From Clostridia bacterium (GTDB lineage: Bacteria > Bacillota > Clostridia > Oscillospirales > Acutalibacteraceae): DNA of 62,825 nucleotides. The stretch spans positions 1-62,825 of the forward strand of contig JAFQEE010000058.1 in NCBI GenBank assembly GCA_017399175.1. The letters are read 5' to 3'. The notes under the pieces are model-generated. The model was not told the DNA's origin. It did not search any database and was given only the letters and a program-made list of their open reading frames with translations. Every line of letters begins with the position of its first letter. The stretch's first letter is position 1. The translations under genes and the position numbers were made by a program. Below, in pieces: positions 39,209 to 46,757 of the stretch.

Positions 39209-40051
39209 ATGAGAGAAATCAGTTGTTCACAGATAACGAGAGCAATAAAGGAACTGTGTATAAGTACAAATAAAATACTGCCTGACGACTTGGTGGATTG
39301 TATTTCCTGTGGCTATGACAGGGAGCAAAAGGATTTGCCAAAGGCTGTTATGAGTGACTTGCTCAATAATCTTCAGTGGGCAAAGGAACTTGATATTCCT
39401 ATTTGTCAGGATACGGGAATGGCTGTCGTATTCGCTGAAATTGGTCAGGATGTTCACATTGTTGATGGTGATTTTGAAGATGCTGTCAATGAAGGTGTGC
39501 GACAAGGATACTGTGAGGGTCTTTTGAGAAAATCTGTTGTGGCTGACCCTTTGGAGAGAGTGAATACAAACGACAACACACCTGCAATTATTCATACAAG
39601 AATAGTACCGGGTGATAAAGTAACGCTTACTGTTGCACCGAAAGGCTTTGGCAGTGAAAATATGAGTCGCATTAAGATGTTTACACCATCTGCCACAAAG
39701 GATGATATTGTGGGTTTTGTTGTTGATACAGTTAAGGTTGCAGGTGGAAATCCTTGTCCTCCCATTGTCCTTGGCGTTGGTATCGGTGGCGATTTTGAAC
39801 AATGTGCTTTACTCTCTAAAAAGGCTCTTTGCAGAAATGTGAGTCAGCGTAATGAAAAAGAATTTTATGCGCTTTTAGAAGAAGAAATGCTTAAAAAAGT
39901 CAATGAAACAGGTGTTGGTCCGCAAGGATTCGGTGGTTTGACAACTGCACTTGCTGTGAATATTGAAACAGCACCAACTCATATTGCAGGGCTTCCTGTT
40001 GCAGTTAATGTTGGCTGCCATGTAACACGACATGGTAAGAAAATTTTGTAA
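39209..40051 (+). CDS. Fumarate hydratase class I, alpha subunit (no beta subunit nearby)
   Basis: 280 residues of the [4Fe-4S] fumarase/L-tartrate dehydratase alpha family. Conserved pieces include ICQDTGMAVVF (Cys66 is a cluster ligand), VNTNDNTPAIIHTRIVPGD, APKGFGSENMSRI, GGNPCPPIVLGVGIGG and GPQGFGGLTTALAVNIE with the later Cys of NVGCHVTRH. The two-subunit enzyme needs a beta subunit, which normally lies immediately downstream, yet the next gene is hpf after a 114-bp gap. Either the beta gene is elsewhere in the genome, or this copy is an orphan with another role. AGGTGAG precedes the ATG. Confidence 0.9.
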   Translation: MREISCSQITRAIKELCISTNKILPDDLVDCISCGYDREQKDLPKAVMSDLLNNLQWAKELDIPICQDTGMAVVFAEIGQDVHIVDGDFEDAVNEGVRQGYCEGLLRKSVVADPLERVNTNDNTPAIIHTRIVPGDKVTLTVAPKGFGSENMSRIKMFTPSATKDDIVGFVVDTVKVAGGNPCPPIVLGVGIGGDFEQCALLSKKALCRNVSQRNEKEFYALLEEEMLKKVNETGVGPQGFGGLTTALAVNIETAPTHIAGLPVAVNVGCHVTRHGKKIL

Positions 40052-40104
40052 AAAATGAATAAAATTTTTAAAACTACTTTACAATTTATGTGCATTTATG
40101 CTAC

Positions 40105-40148
40105 TATAATGATAGATAAAGCCATATAATGGTTTATCTTATTCTATC
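40105..40148 (+). promoter_or_regulatory. -10 box and long leader hairpin of hpf
   Basis: TATAAT (40105-40110) without a clear -35 is followed at once by an extended hairpin: GATAAA-G-CCAT ... ATGG-T-TTATC with a 3-nt loop, closed further by GATAG/CTATC (40111-40148). The hairpin would form the 5' end of the hpf mRNA, just before the AAAGGAG site. Confidence 0.5.
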
Positions 40149-40165
40149 GTAAAGGAGATGTCGTT

Positions 40166-40693
40166 GTGAACATTACTATCGTTGGACGCAAATGTACACC
40201 AAGAGAGAATTTCAAGGAAAGGGCTGAAGAAAAACTTCGTAAGGTTGAAAAATTCTTCGGACCGGACGCAACGGCTAAAATCACAGCTACTGTTGAGAAA
40301 AATCAGAAAATCTGTGAAATAACTCTTTCAAAGAAAAGTATGATTTTCCGTGCACAGGAACGCAGTGATGATTTGGAAGATGCACTTGATATGTGCGTTG
40401 ATTCTCTTGTTCGCCAAATCAGAAAAAACAAAACAAGAATTGAGAAAAAACTTCGTGATGTTTCTTTTGACGACATCCTTGCTACATTGGATGTTGATGA
40501 GGAAGAAGATATAGAGGTTGTAAGAACAAAGACAGTTGTTTTGAAGCCTGAAACGGTTGAAGAAGCAATTTTACAAATGAATCTTATCGGCCATATGTTC
40601 TATATGTTCCGTAATGCAGAAACTGATAATGTTTGTGTTGTTTACAGAAGAAACGACGGTGGCTATGGTCTTATAGAACCCGATTTTGAATAA
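40166..40693 (+). CDS. hpf: Ribosome hibernation promoting factor, long form
   Basis: 175 residues: an N-terminal S30AE domain (MNITIVGRKCTPRENFKERAEEKLRKVEKFF...; FRAQERSDDLEDALDMCVDSLVRQIRKNK) and a C-terminal dimerisation domain (TVVLKPETVEEAILQMNLIGHMFYMFRNAETDNVCVVYRRNDGGYGLIEP). The long form pairs two inactive 70S ribosomes into 100S dimers in stationary phase. Start is GTG at 40166, with AAAGGAG 8 nt upstream. An extended hairpin lies in its leader, and a strong terminator follows. Confidence 0.96.
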   Translation: MNITIVGRKCTPRENFKERAEEKLRKVEKFFGPDATAKITATVEKNQKICEITLSKKSMIFRAQERSDDLEDALDMCVDSLVRQIRKNKTRIEKKLRDVSFDDILATLDVDEEEDIEVVRTKTVVLKPETVEEAILQMNLIGHMFYMFRNAETDNVCVVYRRNDGGYGLIEPDFE

Positions 40694-40707
40694 CGTATAA
40701 AACTTTA

Positions 40708-40739
40708 CGGTGACGGGGAAACTCGTCACCGATTTTTTT
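40708..40739 (+). terminator. Terminator of hpf
   Basis: CGGTGACG (40708-40715) / CGTCACCG (40724-40731), 8-nt loop, then ATTTTTTT. Confidence 0.93.
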
Positions 40740-40752
40740 CAGGAGAAAGAAT

Positions 40753-42315
40753 ATGAAAAGAACAGAAACAAAAAGTGTGAAATTAAGAGGAATTGTACCG
40801 CTTTCCGTAATCGTATCAATTCTTTTATTTGTACTTCCTTTTATGGAAACAAAGATTATGAGTTGGTATGCTGAAAAGTCCTATGACCACGATATGAAAC
40901 TTACAATTAACCTCAGCGAACAAGGTGACGAGTTTGACGGCTTTGGTTGTTCATCCTGTTGGTGGTCACAGATTGCCGGTAACGGAGAAAATGCCGAAGA
41001 AATCGCGAAGCTTCTTTACAGCGAAGAAGGACTTGGACTTAACATCTATCGTTATAATATCGGCGCAGGTTCGGCAGATAACTTCAAGGATACAATTTGG
41101 GACCCTTGGAGAAGAAGCGAAAGTTTCTATGTATACGATTACGAAACTGAAACGGGATATTATGATTTTACAAGAGATGCGAATGCTCAGGCATTTTTAG
41201 ACCTTTGTCTTTCATATGGATGTATTGATACAGTTGTCCTTTTTGCAAACTCCCCACATTATTCAATGACGGTTAACAACAAAACATATGGTAATGAAAA
41301 TTGGTGGACATGCAATATTGCTGAAGAGAATTATGAGGCATATGCAGAATATTTCCTTACAATCACAGAGTATTTCATTGAAAAAGGTGTTCCTGTAAAA
41401 TATATTAGTCCGATTAACGAGCCAAACTGGTCTTGGGGACAGGCAAGTGTTAATCAGGGTCAGGAGGGCTGTTTCTACAGCTCGGAGGAAATTTACGGAG
41501 TTTACAGGGCTTTTGCAAAAGAAATGGCAGAACGAAATATGGAAGGTGTTCTTCTTTCAGGCCCTGAATCAGGTGAAATCGGCCACAGAACTTACGAATG
41601 GTTTGAATATATGTACAATGACCCTGAAATCCGTCCGTATTTAGGTAATCTTTCATACCACAGCTATTGGTCAGACAATAATGTTCAGAATAAAATCGGT
41701 TTAGGTAACTGGATTGAAGAAAAGATTACTGACCTTCCCGTTGAAATGTCAGAATGGTGTCATCTTCCTTGCGAGTCACCAATTGATTCAATCGACGGTG
41801 CTATTCTTCAGGCAAGAGTTATGGCAAACGACATCAACTTCACTCACGTTGATTCGTGGACAGCGTGGGTTGGTGTAAACGGTATCGGCATCGGTGCTGA
41901 CGGCAAGGAATATTCAGACGGGCTTTTAGTTGCTACTGACGGTAACATCAGCGACATTAAAATTCCAATGAGATATTATGCTGTTGCGCATTTCTCAAAG
42001 TTTATTCCTGTTGGCAGTAAAGTGGTTGAAACCGAAAAAAATATTTACGATTATATTGAAGAAAGAGATAACGAAGGCAATATTATAGAAGCAAACTATA
42101 TCACAAATGTTGTTTCTTTCCTTACTCCTGACGGTAAAGTTGTAACAGTAATCACAAATGAAGGCGAGGACCGTGAAGTGAAATTCAAGGTAGACCGTGA
42201 TGATATGACCGTATATACAACAACTCAGGAAAAACAACTCGAAGAAACATATTCAGGTAGTGTTAAGAAAATTGTAATCCCTGCAAAGAGTATTACAACA
42301 GTTGTTTTTGAATAA
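40753..42315 (+). CDS. Membrane-anchored GH30-family glycoside hydrolase
   Basis: 520 residues. An N-terminal basic stretch and one transmembrane helix (about 13-31) act as an uncleaved anchor, so the enzyme faces outward. The catalytic (beta/alpha)8 barrel and side beta domain match GH30: the opening FDGFGCSSCWWSQIAG, the acid/base Glu223 in ISPINEPNWSWGQ and the nucleophile Glu334 in VEMSEWCHLP, with SYHSYWSD and IPMRYYAVAHFSKFI before the terminal beta domain (LTPDGKVVTVITNEG). GH30 enzymes cut xylans, beta-1,6-galactan or beta-glucans; the exact substrate is not clear. AGGAG lies 7 nt before the ATG. Confidence 0.88.
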   Translation: MKRTETKSVKLRGIVPLSVIVSILLFVLPFMETKIMSWYAEKSYDHDMKLTINLSEQGDEFDGFGCSSCWWSQIAGNGENAEEIAKLLYSEEGLGLNIYRYNIGAGSADNFKDTIWDPWRRSESFYVYDYETETGYYDFTRDANAQAFLDLCLSYGCIDTVVLFANSPHYSMTVNNKTYGNENWWTCNIAEENYEAYAEYFLTITEYFIEKGVPVKYISPINEPNWSWGQASVNQGQEGCFYSSEEIYGVYRAFAKEMAERNMEGVLLSGPESGEIGHRTYEWFEYMYNDPEIRPYLGNLSYHSYWSDNNVQNKIGLGNWIEEKITDLPVEMSEWCHLPCESPIDSIDGAILQARVMANDINFTHVDSWTAWVGVNGIGIGADGKEYSDGLLVATDGNISDIKIPMRYYAVAHFSKFIPVGSKVVETEKNIYDYIEERDNEGNIIEANYITNVVSFLTPDGKVVTVITNEGEDREVKFKVDRDDMTVYTTTQEKQLEETYSGSVKKIVIPAKSITTVVFE

Positions 42316-42322
42316 AAATCAA

Positions 42323-42351
42323 GACGGAGTCAAAAAGGCTCCGTCATTTTT
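42323..42351 (+). terminator. Terminator of the GH30 gene
   Basis: GACGGAG (42323-42329) / CTCCGTC (42339-42345), followed by ATTTTTG. Confidence 0.85.
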
Positions 42352-42365
42352 GTGTGTCGAGAAAG

Positions 42366-42645
42366 ATGTAGATAAATTATAATTTGTCGGGGTAACTAAT
42401 TTGGTATGTCATTCTGAGCGTAGCGAAGAATCTCTCCAACAGTTAACATATCAACTAACGGAGATTCTTCGTCGTTACACTCCTCAGAATGACCCATCCT
42501 TTATAATCGCGTCGCAGACACTCGCCTACCGGCTCAGACAGTGCTTCTGCTTCGCAGAGGTGTCCACCGGACACCCGCACCCCTTAATTCCGAATTACGA
42601 ATTACGCATTACGAATTATCCTTATAAACTCCAATTTGTCGTTGT
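42366..42645. repeat. Composite repeat with GTCATTCTGAG element, copy D
   Basis: Core palindrome 42408-42493; left flank AATTTGTCGGGGTAACTAAT; right tail as in copy B but with an insertion (42525-42583) containing the GTGTCCACCGGACAC palindrome known from 24528-24563, here in reverse orientation. No gene is seen. Confidence 0.8.
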
Positions 42646-42655
42646 GTTTTGCATT

Positions 42656-43312
42656 TCAATGATATTCCATACCAAACATCTCAACGCAAACGGGGGAGAG
42701 TCTGTTATATACTAACGAGAGAATATCGGCATTTTCTCTTGTGCTATTTTCTCTTAAGTTGGATTTTGGAAAAAGCATAATTGCCTTTGTGTGGGAAAGT
42801 GTCTGTTCAATGAAAAAATTACCGTGCATTTTGTTACAGATATTTCGTACGAAGGAAAGTCCGTTTCCTGTCTTGTTGTCTTCGGAAAAGCTTCCGCCAC
42901 TCAAAACCTCAATGCCACAGCAATTACCTTGTTCAACTGTTTTTACGGTAACAAGGTTTTCTCTGCCGTAAAGATATGCGTTTGAAAGGAGATTGAGAAG
43001 AGCTTTTGTGATAAGTCTTGAATTGCCTATAACATAGCACGGGGAGTCACCGCAGTATATAAAGCTTACACCTGATTCGCTTGAGAGAATGTCGCAAGCT
43101 ACGGTTATATTTTCGGTAAGTGAAGACAAATCAACACATTCAGGCTCAAAGGTCAAATCGTCAAGGAACTCCAACTGACGAAGTGAAACATATTGATTAC
43201 GAAGAAGGTTTTCGTCTTTATCACGAAAGGATTTATCAAAAAAGAACTGCATTTTTTCACGCTGAAATTCTCTTTCTCCTGTATAGATGTCGGAAAAATG
43301 CTTATAATTCAT
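42656..43312 (-). CDS. Histidine-kinase-like ATPase domain protein without an H-box
   Basis: 218 residues. A GHKL-type ATPase domain is recognisable: N-box ALLNLLSNAYLYG (about 104-116) and a G2-like loop KTGNGLSFVRNICNKMHG (147-164). The usual phospho-acceptor helix (HELRTPL) is absent, the D-x-G-x-G G1 box is degenerate (VLSGGSFSED) and no membrane segment is present. It might act as an anti-sigma-like kinase or a partner of a separate phosphotransfer protein, or be a decaying kinase. GGGAGG precedes the ATG. The C-terminal 25 residues run up to a repeat block. Divergent from gap. Confidence 0.65.
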   Translation of the reverse strand: MNYKHFSDIYTGEREFQREKMQFFFDKSFRDKDENLLRNQYVSLRQLEFLDDLTFEPECVDLSSLTENITVACDILSSESGVSFIYCGDSPCYVIGNSRLITKALLNLLSNAYLYGRENLVTVKTVEQGNCCGIEVLSGGSFSEDNKTGNGLSFVRNICNKMHGNFFIEQTLSHTKAIMLFPKSNLRENSTRENADILSLVYNRLSPVCVEMFGMEYH

Positions 43313-43424
43313 ATAAAACGACCTCCCATACTATAAATTTTATACCCTTTTTGCCTTAATATTCCCGTTTTTTTATGCCACTTGACAAAAATTTCACATA
43401 ATGGCAAAATTTTCAAAAATACTC

Positions 43425-43483
43425 TTGCATATTTGATTAAAAAGATATAAAATAATACTGCACTAATGCGAAATAATATTAGT
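43425..43483 (+). promoter_or_regulatory. Promoter and leader inverted repeat of gap
   Basis: TTGCAT (43425-43430), a 17-bp spacer and TAAAAT (43448-43453), followed by an inverted repeat ACTAAT (43462-43467) / ATTAGT (43478-43483). Another TTGACA (43382-43387) upstream lacks a good -10 partner. The repeat may be an operator or leader hairpin. Confidence 0.4.
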
Positions 43484-43508
43484 ATTAATTTATTTGGAGG
43501 AATTCAAA

Positions 43509-44540
43509 ATGTCAGTTAAAGTTGCAATTAACGGCTTTGGCCGTATCGGACGTCTTGCTTTCAGACAGATGTTCGGCGCAGAAGGCTACGACGTAGTAGC
43601 TATCAACGACCTTACAAAACCATCAATGCTTGCTCAGCTTCTTAAGTATGACACAGCACAGGGTGGCTACTGTGGTAAAATCGGTGAAAACCTTCACACA
43701 GTTGAAGCTGATGATGAAGCAGGTACAATCACAGTTGACGGCAAAACTCTTAAAATCTATGCTATGGCTAACGCTGCTGAACTCCCATGGGGCGAAATCG
43801 GTGTTGACGTAGTTCTCGAATGTACAGGTTTCTATTGCTCAAAGGCAAAGAGCCAGGCTCACATCGATGCTGGTGCTAAGAAAGTTGTTATTTCTGCTCC
43901 TGCAGGCAACGACCTTAAGACAATCGTATTCTCAGTTAACGAAGATACACTTACAGCTGATGACACAATCATTTCAGCAGCTTCTTGTACAACAAACTGC
44001 CTTGCTCCTATGGCAAAGGCTCTCAATGATTATGCTCCAATCCAGAGCGGTATCATGGCTACAATTCACGCTTACACAGGCGACCAGATGATTCTCGACG
44101 GTCCTCACAGAAAGGGCGACATGAGAAGAGCTCGTGCTGGTGCTGCTAACATCGTTCCTAACTCAACAGGTGCTGCAAAGGCTATCGGTCTTGTTATTCC
44201 TGAACTCAACGGCAAACTCATCGGTTCTGCACAGAGAGTTCCTGTTCCAACAGGTTCAACAACAATCCTTACAGCTGTTGTTAAGGGTGAAGTTACAAAA
44301 GAAGGCATCAACGCTGCTATGAAGGCTGCTGCATCAGAAAGCTTTGGCTACAATGAAGACGAAATCGTTTCTTCAGACGTTATCGGTATGAAGTATGGTT
44401 CACTCTTCGATGCAACACAGACAATGGTTGCTAAGATTGCTGACGACCTCTATGAAGTTCAGGTTGTTTCTTGGTATGACAACGAAAACAGCTACACATC
44501 ACAGATGGTTAGAACAATCAAATACTTCGCAGAACTTTAA
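43509..44540 (+). CDS. gap: Glyceraldehyde-3-phosphate dehydrogenase, type I
   Basis: 343 residues from the ATG at 43509 (GGAGGAATTC upstream; an in-frame ATG at 43494 lies on the far side of it). Rossmann start [19 protein letters not shown], the Asp of AINDLTKP (about 34) typical of NAD-specific glycolytic enzymes, the catalytic Cys160 in [12 protein letters not shown], and the C-terminal [19 protein letters not shown]. It oxidises glyceraldehyde-3-phosphate in glycolysis. Codon use is strongly biased as in highly expressed genes. Stands alone with its own terminator. Confidence 0.97.
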   Translation: MSVKVAINGFGRIGRLAFRQMFGAEGYDVVAINDLTKPSMLAQLLKYDTAQGGYCGKIGENLHTVEADDEAGTITVDGKTLKIYAMANAAELPWGEIGVDVVLECTGFYCSKAKSQAHIDAGAKKVVISAPAGNDLKTIVFSVNEDTLTADDTIISAASCTTNCLAPMAKALNDYAPIQSGIMATIHAYTGDQMILDGPHRKGDMRRARAGAANIVPNSTGAAKAIGLVIPELNGKLIGSAQRVPVPTGSTTILTAVVKGEVTKEGINAAMKAAASESFGYNEDEIVSSDVIGMKYGSLFDATQTMVAKIADDLYEVQVVSWYDNENSYTSQMVRTIKYFAEL

Positions 44541-44562
44541 TTCTAAAAAGTATATAAAAATC

Positions 44563-44591
44563 AGAGCAGGTGTAAAAACCTGCTCTTTTTG
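44563..44591 (+). terminator. Terminator of gap
   Basis: AGAGCAGGT (44563-44571) / ACCTGCTCT (44578-44586), followed by TTTTG. Confidence 0.95.
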
Positions 44592-44621
44592 TTTGCGTGC
44601 TTTGATAGTGAATTTTGAGAT

Positions 44622-44705
44622 GTCATTCTGAGCATAGCGAAGAATCTCTGTATTTTGATATTATTTTGGTTAGAGATTCTTCGTCACTTCGTTCCTCAGA
44701 ATGAC
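44622..44705. repeat. GTCATTCTGAG palindromic element, copy E
   Basis: 84 bp with arms GTCATTCTGAGCATAGCGAA and its counterpart ending CTCAGAATGAC, placed between gap and the convergent gene at 44721. Confidence 0.85.
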
Positions 44706-44720
44706 CTATCATTTTAATTT

Positions 44721-45422
44721 TTATTTTATATAATCTGCTAAACGGAAGTTTTTAGTTTCAATGTCGGTTAAGTCGTAATCATCATATTTTAGTGAACACC
44801 ATTCTTTTTTCTTTTTGGTAAAGCCATAATTTTCAAGTTCTTTATAGCCGTAAAGAAATTCGTATTCACTTTCGGAAATATAGGTCTTGTTTATTAGAAT
44901 ATCATTTTCTAATTGTGCAACAAAATGCCTGTGAAACTCTCTATCACTTCCACGCATAAAGCCAAGTATATAAATATTACCAGTTTTTTTGTCACATTCG
45001 ATGTGGTCAAGAATTTGCTCATCTTCTGTTCCTTCGAAAAGTCTTTTTACAGGTTCAAAGGTATCAGCATTGTAAATAGACAACCGAGTATAACAATCGA
45101 TATGGCTTTCAATATTATAAAATAGTTTTCCGTCTTTTGAAAAGCACATATTTCCGTCTTGAGCATATGCAACAGCAGTTGGAACGGTACGAACCTTTTT
45201 AACAAGACTTAAGGTGTCGAGATTATATATGGCTAATCTGCCTTCAGTTGATTTTACAACCAAAATGTTCGAGTTTGGTTTGAACATTGGCAAGTAACCA
45301 TATAAGATATCCTTCTTAAATCTTGCAAGTTCGTTATCGTTTTTGTCATAGACATAGGTGGTTTGACCTGTGCAACCAACTTTGAAATTTTCGTTTTCGG
45401 TATAACCCCAGAAACTTCTCAT
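44721..45422 (-). CDS. Beta-propeller-like protein, unknown function
   Basis: 233 residues with repeated units of the kind LAIYNLDTLSLVKKVRTVP, LSIYNADTFEPVKRLFEG and IECDKKTGNIYILGF, which suggest a partial beta-propeller. No signal peptide or catalytic motif was recognised. It ends in acidic/aromatic residues (KYDDYDLTDIETKNFRLADYIK). AGGGACG lies before the ATG. It is downstream of yfbR on the same strand, but a 250-bp structured repeat block separates them, so co-transcription is doubtful. Confidence 0.6.
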   Translation of the reverse strand: MRSFWGYTENENFKVGCTGQTTYVYDKNDNELARFKKDILYGYLPMFKPNSNILVVKSTEGRLAIYNLDTLSLVKKVRTVPTAVAYAQDGNMCFSKDGKLFYNIESHIDCYTRLSIYNADTFEPVKRLFEGTEDEQILDHIECDKKTGNIYILGFMRGSDREFHRHFVAQLENDILINKTYISESEYEFLYGYKELENYGFTKKKKEWCSLKYDDYDLTDIETKNFRLADYIK

Positions 45423-45480
45423 ATAATCGTCCCTATATTTTGCTTTTTGCAGGCGTTAAAGCCTATCACTATGTTTATGT

Positions 45481-45673
45481 CGATATGCAATCTGAGATTG
45501 CTCGATATTTTTGTTTCACAAAATCGATATGTTTTCGCTTTGCTCAAACTCGATATGATACAAATCATCGTTCACGAAGTGAATATATCGGGTGTGATAA
45601 CATATATCGAACGCGTTAGCGTATATCGAAAATCCTACAAGGATTTATATCGATGCAAAATCAAAGATTTTGC
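45481..45673. repeat. Mirrored array of hairpins with CGATAT/ATATCG units
   Basis: Four CGATAT units (45481, 45503, 45525, 45551) are followed by four ATATCG units (45585, 45604, 45623, 45647), which are their reverse complements. Most intervals contain a small stem-loop of differing sequence: GCAATC/GATTGC, TTTTG/CAAAA, TTCAC/GTGAA, ACGC/GCGT and AAATCCT/AGGATTT; those after 45531, 45557 and 45591 are weak. A terminal GCAAAATC/GATTTTGC (45655-45662/45666-45673) touches the yfbR stop codon. The CGATAT units can pair with the ATATCG units in a nested order, giving a stem with side branches. The gap codes for nothing. Confidence 0.85.
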
Positions 45674-46260
45674 TATTTCTTCATCTGGTCGAGAGTTTTG
45701 TGGAAGGATGGTAAGAATTCATTTGCGAAAATCTGGACTTCTTCTAATTCGTTCTTTTTGATTGATTTAAGAAGTTTTTCTTCGGCTTCACAGAATTCAC
45801 TGTTACCTGCTTTTCTTTCTTCCACACATTTTAAGTAGCCACTTATTTTGTCGGCAGCCTTTACAAGTTTCCACAATTCTTTGTCCTCTGCCTTTTTCTT
45901 GAAAAGTGAGTCATAAGAGGGGAGTAAGTCTTCAGGCAACATAGAAAGAAGTTGTTTTGTTGCATTTTTTTCAACTGATTTATATGCTTCTTTTGTTTCC
46001 TTGCTGTAATACTTTACAGGTGTTGGCAAGTCACCTGTGATGATTTCAGGTGTATCGTGATAAAGTCCCAAAAGTGATGCTCTTTCACAGTTGTAGTCCT
46101 TGCCTAAACGCTGATTTCCTATGCAAGCCAAGGCATAGCAGAGTTGAGCAACCTCGGCAGAGTGCTCACTTAAAGTTTCATATCTTGTATTTCTCATCAA
46201 TGCCCAACGATTTATGTATTTGGTGCGAGATGTGAAAGCAAAAAAGTCATTTTTACCCAT
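45673..46260 (-). CDS. yfbR: HD-domain 5'-deoxynucleotidase (YfbR-like)
   Basis: 195 residues. The residues of Escherichia coli YfbR are present at the same positions: His33, His68-Asp69, Glu72, Asp77 and Asp137, within RWALMRNTRYETLSEHS, LYHDTPEIITGDLPTPVK and VKAADKISGYLKC. It removes phosphate from dNMPs, mainly dAMP/dUMP-type substrates. The start overlaps the dCMP deaminase stop by one base, so the two nucleotide-pool enzymes are made together. The stop lies against the mirrored hairpin array. Confidence 0.92.
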   Translation of the reverse strand: MGKNDFFAFTSRTKYINRWALMRNTRYETLSEHSAEVAQLCYALACIGNQRLGKDYNCERASLLGLYHDTPEIITGDLPTPVKYYSKETKEAYKSVEKNATKQLLSMLPEDLLPSYDSLFKKKAEDKELWKLVKAADKISGYLKCVEERKAGNSEFCEAEEKLLKSIKKNELEEVQIFANEFLPSFHKTLDQMKK

Positions 46261-46757
46261 CAGATATCCTCTTCTCTGAAACTTACTTTAAGTTCGTCAC
46301 GACTAAGCTTAATTTTTGTGTATTTAACACCTGCTGCGTCAAACATTCTGCGTGATACACGATTGCCGACTGTGTCCTTGTATTTGTCAGAAATGTAAAG
46401 AACTTCCTTGATACCGCTCTGAATAATTGCCTTTGCACATTCGTTGCAAGGAAATAGAGCAACATAGATTTTGCATCCGTTTAAGTTTCTGCCACCGTTG
46501 TTGAGAATCGCATTGAGTTCAGCATGGCAAACATAAGGATACTTTGTGTCAAATTCGTCACCGCTTCTGTCCCAAGGGAATTCGTCATCATTACAACCGT
46601 GAGGAAATCCGTTGTAGCCTACTGACATAATCTTGTTGTTGTCGTCAACGATACAAGCACCAACCTGTGTGCTTGGGTCTTTGCTTCTGTATGAAGAAAG
46701 CAAAGCAATACCCATAAAATATTCGTCCCAACTGATGTAATCTTCTCTTTTAGCCAT
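46260..46757 (-). CDS. dCMP deaminase family protein
   Basis: 165 residues. Zinc-dependent cytidine/deoxycytidylate deaminase with the H-A-E motif (His78-Ala79-Glu80, in YVCHAELNAIL) and P-C-x2-C (Cys104 and Cys107 in LFPCNECAKAII). DPSTQVGACIVDDNNKIMSVGYNGFPHGCND is typical of dCMP deaminases such as ComEB. It makes dUMP for thymidylate synthesis. The gene overlaps rarA by 8 nt and yfbR by 1 nt, giving a compact operon for nucleotide supply and replication repair. Confidence 0.93.
   Translation of the reverse strand: MAKREDYISWDEYFMGIALLSSYRSKDPSTQVGACIVDDNNKIMSVGYNGFPHGCNDDEFPWDRSGDEFDTKYPYVCHAELNAILNNGGRNLNGCKIYVALFPCNECAKAIIQSGIKEVLYISDKYKDTVGNRVSRRMFDAAGVKYTKIKLSRDELKVSFREEDI

Noticed and set aside
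39227-39802. 191-residue minus-strand ORF opposite the fumarase gene
   Set aside because: Antisense shadow of a well-conserved gene; no ribosome site.
42401-42715. Plus-strand ORF starting MVCHSERSEESLQQLT
   Set aside because: Translation of the GTCATTCTGAG element and its tail; the same peptide appears again at 60733, which confirms it is repeat DNA.
45481-45673. Regular array considered as a CRISPR
   Set aside because: Repeats are only 6 bp, they switch to the reverse complement halfway, the spacers are self-complementary, and no cas gene is nearby.
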